Shown piece after piece: positions 57,447 to 64,000 of a DNA stretch of 64,000 nucleotides. The DNA is from Tanypteryx hageni (taxonomy: Eukaryota > Arthropoda > Insecta > Odonata > Petaluridae), in NCBI GenBank assembly GCA_028673005.1, contig CM054117.1:124001-188000 (forward strand). Direction: 5' to 3'. How positions within the stretch are numbered: position 1 is the first letter of the stretch; every line of letters begins with the position of its first letter. The notes under the pieces were generated by a model that was given only the letters and a program-made list of their open reading frames with translations, was not told the origin of the DNA and made no database searches. The position numbers were made by a program, and so were the translations under genes.

Positions 57447-58174
57447 TCTATTTTCACCATTTTTTCCTGGTTATGGTGCAATATTTCCATTTTATGATGA
57501 GCTACACTAACCACAAACACACCAATCGATTCATTTTGTCAAGCTCAAGAAAACATGATATTTGATCAATTTCGATCAAGACCCATTTTAGCCCTAATTT
57601 GGGCAAAAATCGCATTTTTCAGAGGGAATTCCGGTTTGGGTGAAGGATACTATTGCGGATTTGTAACAAAAAGCAATCTCGCAGTCTATATTTGATTAGA
57701 TAAGCATAAGCTTTTGATATGCAGATCATTGGTTGTTTCAATCATCACCAAAGCAACCTAGAACTCACCGCGAGGAGGTGGCTGCATATCGAGTTCTGTC
57801 TGAGCCTGCCCGACCTCCCTACCTTTAGGGCAGATGTTTACTTTTTGTTTATAAAATCTCTCTTAGTTGCGAATTTTGGTATTTCCTTACATGTTTGCAG
57901 TCGAGCTCAAATGATCTAATATCTAATCAAATTTAGACTGTGTGATCGCTTTTTGTCGCAAATCTGTAATCGTATCCTTCACCCAAGCCGGAATTCCCTC
58001 TGAAAAATGCAATTTGTGACCAAATGTGAGCTAAAATTGGTCCTGATCGAAATTGATCACATAACATGTTTTCTTGCGCTTGAGGAAATAAATTGATTGG
58101 TGTGTTTGCAGTTAGTGTAGCTCATCTTACAATGGAAATATTGTGCCATAACTGGGGAAAATGGCCAAAATAGA
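57447..58174. repeat. Large inverted repeat, ~255 bp arms
   Basis: 57447-57701 and 57921-58174 are inverted copies, roughly 85% identical by eye (for example GAGGGAATTCCGG.TTGGGTG in the left arm against its complement in the right), around a ~219 bp centre that contains GAACTC.CCGCGAGGAGGTGG. No ORF. Probably a long-TIR non-autonomous DNA element; no target duplication was identified. Confidence 0.8.
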
Positions 58175-58186
58175 CATAGTTTACAA

Positions 58187-59120
58187 GTAGTTGGTGCTTG
58201 CGTTCAGCAAGCATTTCATCTCACTTTGAAAACATTAATTTTTCAATCAGATATTTCATTATTTGATATTTTTAATACAAAGGTTTGCACATCTAATCAG
58301 AGACAACTAATACCACAACAACAAATAATGCAACAACAAAGAACACACTTTTTATAATCACCTTTATAACACAGTTATAGAATAATTGAAAAACTGTTGA
58401 ATACGACTCGTAAACTCTCATACAAGGATTCTTAGGACATCAAATTTTGTGCCATCACTATGCCAACAAGAAAAACCATCATATGGACTTGTTTGAAGAG
58501 AGGGGAGAGGGACCAAGGGGAGAGGGACAAAGGGGAGAGGGAGAGGTGCACACACTAAAAGAGGGTGTGAAAGGGACAGAAGGTACGATAAAATGCTATG
58601 ATGTATAAACAAAAGGTGACGTCTTGAAATGGATAAATCGCTTTTATATGATCTGTAAGGTATAGATTAAAAACTTTATTCGGATAGAGGACAACATTTG
58701 CTACAATAAAGTCCGATATCATATACCTACGATTAATAGTTTTTGAGATAAAAATTGTTAATATGTAATAATAGTAGAAATTACTTATAGCAATCAGGAA
58801 TTGCATTTCCTTGCCCTTATATGATCTATAAGGTATGGATTAAAAAATGTATCCATACGGAGGATAGAATTTGCTACAAAATGTTAGCAGAAGCTCATAC
58901 CTATGACAAATAGTTTCCGAGATAAAAATTATTAAACTTTAATGTACAAATGGGGTAAAAATGACCCCTAAGAGTTAAAATATTTGAAATTTCCAATTTT
59001 TCTGGTTTATTGTTAGCAAAATCCTATAATCCTGCCATGTTTCAAGTCTGCAGCTCATCCAGAGGTGCCTAAACATTAGTATCCTCCTATATATATCCTC
59101 TGTAAGGAACATCTATACAC
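58187..59120 (+). mobile_element. Solitary copy of the ~775 bp array unit (Helitron-like candidate)
   Basis: Starts AAGTAGTTGGTGCTTGCGTT with hairpin GCTTGC/GCAAGC and ends GTGCCTAAACATTAGTATCC then TCC and a truncated core. The interior contains two ~170 bp diverged repeats (58625-58800, 58815-58990) rather than the GCGGCCGC blocks. As a dispersed single copy it shows that the array unit derives from a mobile element rather than only from satellite expansion. A G-rich GGGGAGAGGGAC minisatellite lies at 58498-58552. Confidence 0.6.
58498..58552 (+). repeat. GGGGAGAGGGACAA-type minisatellite
   Basis: Three to four imperfect copies of a purine-rich ~16 bp unit. Confidence 0.75.
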
Positions 59121-59124
59121 GTGA

Positions 59125-60095
59125 TGCTCGAGATTCGTCCATTTGATTTTCGACCAAATCTAGAAGTCAACCACTATATTTTATGACTTCTAATCAACTT
59201 TCAACCGGTCGAAGCTCGACTATTCGACCGAGACAATCGGTTGCTTTGGGGACTACATACATATACGCACAATGCAGATCTGAGTCAATTTGGCCTGTCC
59301 GGTTACACGAGTGTCTTATGCTCATCTTTGGCAGATAAGGGGCCGAGAAGAAGTTTTCTTTCTAATGAGTGTTATCTTCTTTACGACTGACAGCTACATC
59401 ATCTAATAAAAATTCTACTCCAAAGAAAGATCAAAATGGAATGGTTCATTGTTCTTTCATTTAAGTACTATAAGTATTTTTGTGACTATGAGGATGTGCT
59501 ATGCTACCCTTCTTCTCAGCCATGCCACATGTGATCAAATAACGAATATTTTTCGGATGCACTTAAGCAGGCATCTACTAATGAATTAGGTGTGAGTCAC
59601 TTCTAAAGTCTGGGTTATGTCTATTAGCTCATTCAAAATTGTACCCTGCTTGTAGAACTTATATATGCGTGAAATAATCTTGGGATATTAGATTGCCTTA
59701 GCTTCCAGGGTACCTTTATTTTTTACAAACAGGGGAGCCATCAAAATCTTTGGAAGGTATCCTTTGCATTCAGTTCAGGGTTTGGAGTCACGTTGCTAGC
59801 ACACTGAGAGTTCATTCTACCCTGAGTTTTATTTGTAAGAACTTTTGTGAGTTATCTCTTTTTTAAATTGCTTTTTAAAGAAATTGCAAGGAAATTACCT
59901 GAACAAAGGATAAAGTTCATTCAAAGAATAACTTTGAGGCAAACCTTAAGGATAATCGAGTGACAGTGAATGCAAAGACATATGTTTGTTCTACCATTTC
60001 TGCTCTTGTCATCCAGTGGAGCTCACGTCGACGCTGAGTATTTATTCTACAAAAAATAATTTGGTAATGAAGGGTTAAAGGAATTTAATAAGTGT
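59125..60095. other. Non-coding DNA, nothing recognised
   Basis: May include the 5' part of the Tigger that follows, but no TIR was found. Confidence 0.4.
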
Positions 60096-60099
60096 TGAC

Positions 60100-61850
60100 A
60101 TGGCATCCAAAATAAAAGCAGGTAGTGATACTCCAAGTGAATCAAAGAAAGAGCACATAAGACCCATAGCTATGAATTGAAGGCAGAAATTTTAAAGCGT
60201 GTTGACAAAGGTGAGGGCCATGCTGAAATCGCTAGATCGTTGGCAATGTCTCGTTTGACTATTAGCACTTACGTGAAACGGGAGAAAATCCTAGAACGTG
60301 AAAAATGCAGGAAATTTGAAAACAACAATAAACAGCTCTAGGCAGGGTGATTGTGGAAATGGAAAAACATTTAAAACTTTGGATTGATGATCAGTGCCAA
60401 AAACATATTCCTATTAGTGAAGCAATAGTTAAAGCAAAGGCTAAAGATTTGTATGACGATTTGAAAGAAAGGATGCATGAAAGTTATAGTGATGATATTT
60501 CTTTTAGCGCAAGTCATGGCTGGTTTCACAGATTTAAGACAAGGACAGGTTTGCATAACCTTAAATTAACTGGAGAGGCTGCAAGTGCAGATACTGATGC
60601 TGCTTCAAGATTCCCCAATGAATAAATTTTTAATGTGGATGAAACAGGGTTGTTCTGGAAGAAAATGCCAGCCAGAACTTGCCTTGCCAAGGAAGAAAAG
60701 ACTGCCTCAGGATTCAAGCCAGCAAAGGACCAGCTGACTCTGTTGCTTGGTGCCAATGCATCAGGCGATTTTAAGCTTAAGCCGCTGTTAGTATACCACT
60801 CCGAAAATCCCAGGGCTTTTAAGGGCAAGCTAAAGGGTATGATGCCAGTCATATGGAAATCAAACAAAAAGGCTTGGGTGACTAGCTCTATTTTCAGGGA
60901 GTGGTTTGATTTACATTTTGTGCCATCAGTGGAAAAATATTGTAAGGACAACAATCTAGCATTTAAAGCTTTATTAGTTTTGGACAATGCACCAGGACAT
61001 CCTCAGGATTTTAATGAAGTGAATTCCAATGTGAAAGTAGTGTTTCTTCACCTAAATACCACCTCATTGTTCCAGGCTATGGACCAAGCTGCTACTTTCA
61101 AGCGGTATTATGCACGTTGCATTATGCAGCAGGCAATCACAGCAACTGATAAAGAAGATGGTCCAACCCTTAAGGACTTCTGGAGGGGCTATAACATTTA
61201 GAATGTGGTAAACATTTGAAATTCTTGAACTGAGGTCAAGCAGATAACCATGAATGGATCACAGAGGAAGCTCTGCCCACAGTTTGTCCCCGATTATGAA
61301 GAATTTGAAGAGACCTCCGAAAAGATCAATGAAGAAGTAGTTTCCCTGGGTAGGCAACTTCATTTGGAAATAGATGAGGCAGATGTCGAAGAATTGATTG
61401 CATCTCATGCAGAGGAATTGACAAACAAAGACCTTATCGACTTACAGCATTCAATTGAGTCAAAGAAAGATGGCGAAGATGATTTGGTGACTTTTCCAAC
61501 TCAACCTAAAGACTTGTATTTAAAAGACCTTAGTGAGATCTTCAAGAATTTGGATAAAGTCGTAAAACTGATTGAAGAAAAGGACCCTGATGTTGAGAGG
61601 AGTTCATTGGTATGAAGTGCACGACAGAAGGACATAACCTGTTATAGGGTCCTTTACGAAAAAAAGAAGGATGTAGTTCAACCAAAACTGGATAAATTCT
61701 TTAAGAAAGTTTATAGACTACACACAGAAGTAGCTTCAACATCTGCTGCCAATATTCTTTCAGATCTCTCAATCCCTAGCTCATCCAATTTCCAAGCTGA
61801 TAGTCCATGCAATCTCACAGCATGCAGCCCCTCATCTTCCAATTGATATA
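60100..61850 (+). pseudogene. Tigger transposase, third copy, inactivated
   Basis: Starts MASKIKAGSDTPSESKKEHI; after a frame change YELKAEILKRVDKGEGHAEI and LTISTYVKREKI (pogo HTH), then VEMEKHLKLWIDDQCQKHIP, FSASHGWFHRFKTRTGL, a stop just before IFNVDETGLFWKKMPARTCL (first catalytic D), AKDQLTLLLGANASGDF, FKALLVLDNAPGHPQDF (second D), and FLHLNTTSLFQAMDQAATF, where the usual PPNTTS..QP.DQGV is altered. After more lesions KLCPQFVPDYEEFEE, DVEELIASHAEELTNKDL and QPKLDKFFKKV end the protein. Reading is possible to about 61850, where a hAT end begins. At least four lesions; a different lineage from the other two Tigger copies. Confidence 0.88.
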
Positions 61851-61858
61851 ATCTAGAC

Positions 61859-64000
61859 CAGGGGTCGGCAAACTTTTGAGACAGAAGAGCCAAACCTGTC
61901 CCTCACAACAATTTAAAAATTATTTGAGAGCCATAAATATATTTTTACAAATAAGGAAAATTTAAAGTAATATTATAACAAGTTATAATATTAATTATAT
62001 CTTTATTAAATGAAGAAAAAATCACAAAAAAATCACACAAAAAATTACTCTCATTGGTTTTAATCAATGTGAGCAATGAGCTTGCATTTCCTTAGAAACT
62101 TTCTGAATGTCCGGTTTGTAACTAGTCGTTTTTAATTTAAGGCACGATTCCAAGTTGGCATCAGTAATTTGGCTCCTCAATTTACATTTAATGAAATTCA
62201 TGTTAGAAAACGATTGCTCACATATATGTAGACCCGAAGATACTGAGAACACCAAATGCAAATTTTTTCAACTCACGATATGAGTCCGGAAGACTATTCT
62301 AAGTATTGAAAATCATTGAGTCTGCCTTCTGTAGGTCTTTTATAGCAGTCTGCTTGCGCTGTGAAATCAGACTGCATTTTTCTTTTTCCAGTTCTTCTAT
62401 TTCAGTACCAAGATGTACAAATTTGGAGCTCCATAAGTCTTTGCTTGTCAAGTCCAGCAATTGTATTTCAAAATTAGCCGTGTCAATATCAAATGGAGAA
62501 AAATTTAATTCCTTCACATTGGCATTAAGAGGATTTGTAATAAAAGCTAGAGTCGCTTTATCATTTCTGAATTCCTGAAACCTTTGAAGAAAAGATTCTC
62601 TCATGTTTAAAATGGCTGTCTTGAAATAATCTTTGTTAATGAGGGCATTGTTTTCTCGGCGATGTTGAGACAAGTTTGGGAAATGAACTAAAGTTCCCCT
62701 CTCTAAATCTTCAGCGAACAGAATCAATTTCTTTTCAAACAAAATAACTTCTTCTAGCATTGAAAAAGCATCATTTCCCTTGCCTTGTCATTTACGATTG
62801 AGCTGATTCAGTTGTGATGTAACGTCCACCATAAGGTACAATTTTTGCAACCACTGATCTTCTGTTAATTCTGGATATTGAACACCCTTGTTGTCGAGGA
62901 ATAGTTTGATTTCATTTATGCAAGATGCAAAATGCTTTAACATGTCGCCTCTGGAAAGCCATCAAACCCTGTTGTACTGGAGAAGATCTGTATACTCGCT
63001 CTCCATTTCACTTAGCAACTCTTTAAATTGTCGATGGTTAAGTCCCGTTGCTATAGTGGTATTGGTAATCTTAATTACCAATTCCATAATTTTACCAATT
63101 TCTTCTGGAAATGTTTGTGCACAAAGTGCTTCCTGGTGGAGTATACAATGGAAAGTAATCACTTAATGATTAATTTTTCCTTTTAAAATTGAAACAAAAC
63201 CCTTTTTTGCTCCCGTCATACTTTTTGTACCATCGGTTGCAATTGACACAATTTTATTGAGTGGGATATGATTTTTTTCCATGCATTCAAGGATGGCATT
63301 TGCTATGTCCTCTCCACGCGTTTGGCCCTTGAGTGGCAATAATCCCAGAAGTTCTTCTCTCGGACCCTCAGATGATATATAGCGCACAAAAAGGGAAACT
63401 TGGGCTGTGTCCTTGATGTTGCAAGACTCATCTACCGCAATTGATAAAGCTGAAGCTAATTTAACGTCTTCGACTTGTAGGTTGATCACATTTGAGGACA
63501 TTTTAGCTGTCCTATCTGCTACTGTTTTGGCAGATAACGGTATGTTTTTAATGTTATTTAAAATCTCTGCTTTGTTTTAGAAATCCCAAAAAAGTTCTTC
63601 AGATGCATTAACAAAACAACATTTTATTTATTCACCATCTATGAATAGTTTTCCTCTCTTAGCGATCTCCTGACTCACAACGAAGCTTGCAATATTAACA
63701 TTATTGGCAGACTGTAACCAATAATTAAATACAGAACTTGATTTTTCAACATTTTTCTGAAGTTCTTCAACTGCTCTCTTTCTCATGTCACCAACAGGAT
63801 ATTTTCTGGCAAATGTGGCATGTTTTGTCATGAAGTGTCTCTCCAAATTTGACTCTTTGTTGTGCGCCAGTTTTTCTTGGAAAATAAGACAGGTTGGAAG
63901 GCCATCTGAGTTCGAGATAAACGCGAAAGATTCAGTCCATTCAGTTTTAAAGTCATGATGCTCATCGCTTGTTTGTCTTAGCTTTTTCTTCGTAGCCATG
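61859..64000 (-). mobile_element. hAT element, 3' end and body (continues beyond window)
   Basis: The 3' terminus CAGGGGTCGGCAAACTTTTG matches the hAT TIR pattern CAGGGGTNNNCAAACT. It follows directly on the Tigger coding tail, so it probably inserted into it; ATCTAGAC (61851-61858) would be one copy of the 8 bp duplication, with the other outside the window. The body encodes a broken hAT transposase on the minus strand. Confidence 0.82.
62064..63999 (-). pseudogene. hAT transposase of the GTF2IRD2/ZBED5-like type, inactivated
   Basis: Starts MATKKKLRQTSDEHHDFKTE with a BED-like finger region (TCLIFQEKLAHNKESNLERH ending H..KH), a stop after about 123 residues, then [20 protein letters not shown] (catalytic DES), [19 protein letters not shown] (second catalytic D), FHCILHQEALCAQTF, NRV*WLSRGDMLKHF, a helical insertion, and the C-terminal dimerisation block CEQSFSNMNFIKCKLRSQIT then LESCLKLKT. 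The order and motifs match hAT transposases related to general transcription factor II-I repeat protein 2. At least four stops or frameshifts break it, so it is a fossil rather than a domesticated gene. Confidence 0.88.

Noticed and set aside
62064..63999. Domesticated hAT-derived host gene (ZBED5 or GTF2IRD2-like)
   Set aside because: The frame contains several stops and frameshifts, and a hAT terminal repeat sits directly beyond the 3' end, so it is a transposon fossil.

Overview
The window is eukaryotic and AT-rich. It contains spliced exons with GT/AG junctions, no operons, and a dense nest of arthropod-type transposable elements: Penelope, CR1, RTE, Tigger/pogo, mariner, piggyBac, hAT and MITEs. 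It most likely comes from an insect or another arthropod with a large, repeat-rich genome; the species cannot be fixed from sequence alone.

The only host gene I can support lies on the minus strand and spans at least 6.1-51.1 kb. Five exons (50994-51130, 50537-50804, 46113-46227, 37596-37745, 6214-6287) join in a consistent reading phase. Together they encode the last 247 residues of an MFSD6-like major facilitator transporter, with a stop codon and a candidate poly(A) signal at 6112-6117. The 5' exons were not found and probably lie beyond the right edge. The last intron is about 31.3 kb and is almost entirely transposon.

Layout from left to right. 1-5405: array of a ~775 bp repeat carrying an intact Penelope-like element (437-2504). 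6.1-6.3 kb: last host exon. 6.6-12.4 kb: Penelope and mariner remnants, small TIR elements and a TA-flanked MITE. 12382-35590: one Tigger/pogo element interrupting a second MITE copy and stuffed with later insertions (a piggyBac-like element holding a small Penelope derivative, an intact RTE, a piggyBac remnant, an intact two-ORF CR1, and a ~7.8 kb inverted satellite array). 37.6-51.1 kb: four host exons whose introns hold an IS630-like transposase, a full-length TA-flanked Tigger, a SINE-like piece and foldback elements. 51.4-59.1 kb: nested TIR elements, a large inverted repeat and a solitary copy of the array unit. 60.1-64 kb: a decayed Tigger transposase abutted by a decayed hAT transposase.

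The strongest observations are: (1) removing 12382-35590 plus one TA restores, base for base, the matching stretch of the neighbouring uninterrupted MITE, dating a 23 kb nest to one insertion site; (2) both Penelope elements carry hammerhead-ribozyme-like cores in inverted terminal repeats, with exact 13 bp and 12 bp target duplications; (3) the ~775 bp unit has Helitron-like termini, exists as both arrays and a solitary copy, and carries a short GGAGGA-bounded core found in both orientations relative to its flanks. Three autonomous-looking retroelements (Penelope, RTE, CR1) have uninterrupted ORFs and look young; the DNA transposons are mostly dead. No virus, CRISPR array or tRNA gene was found.
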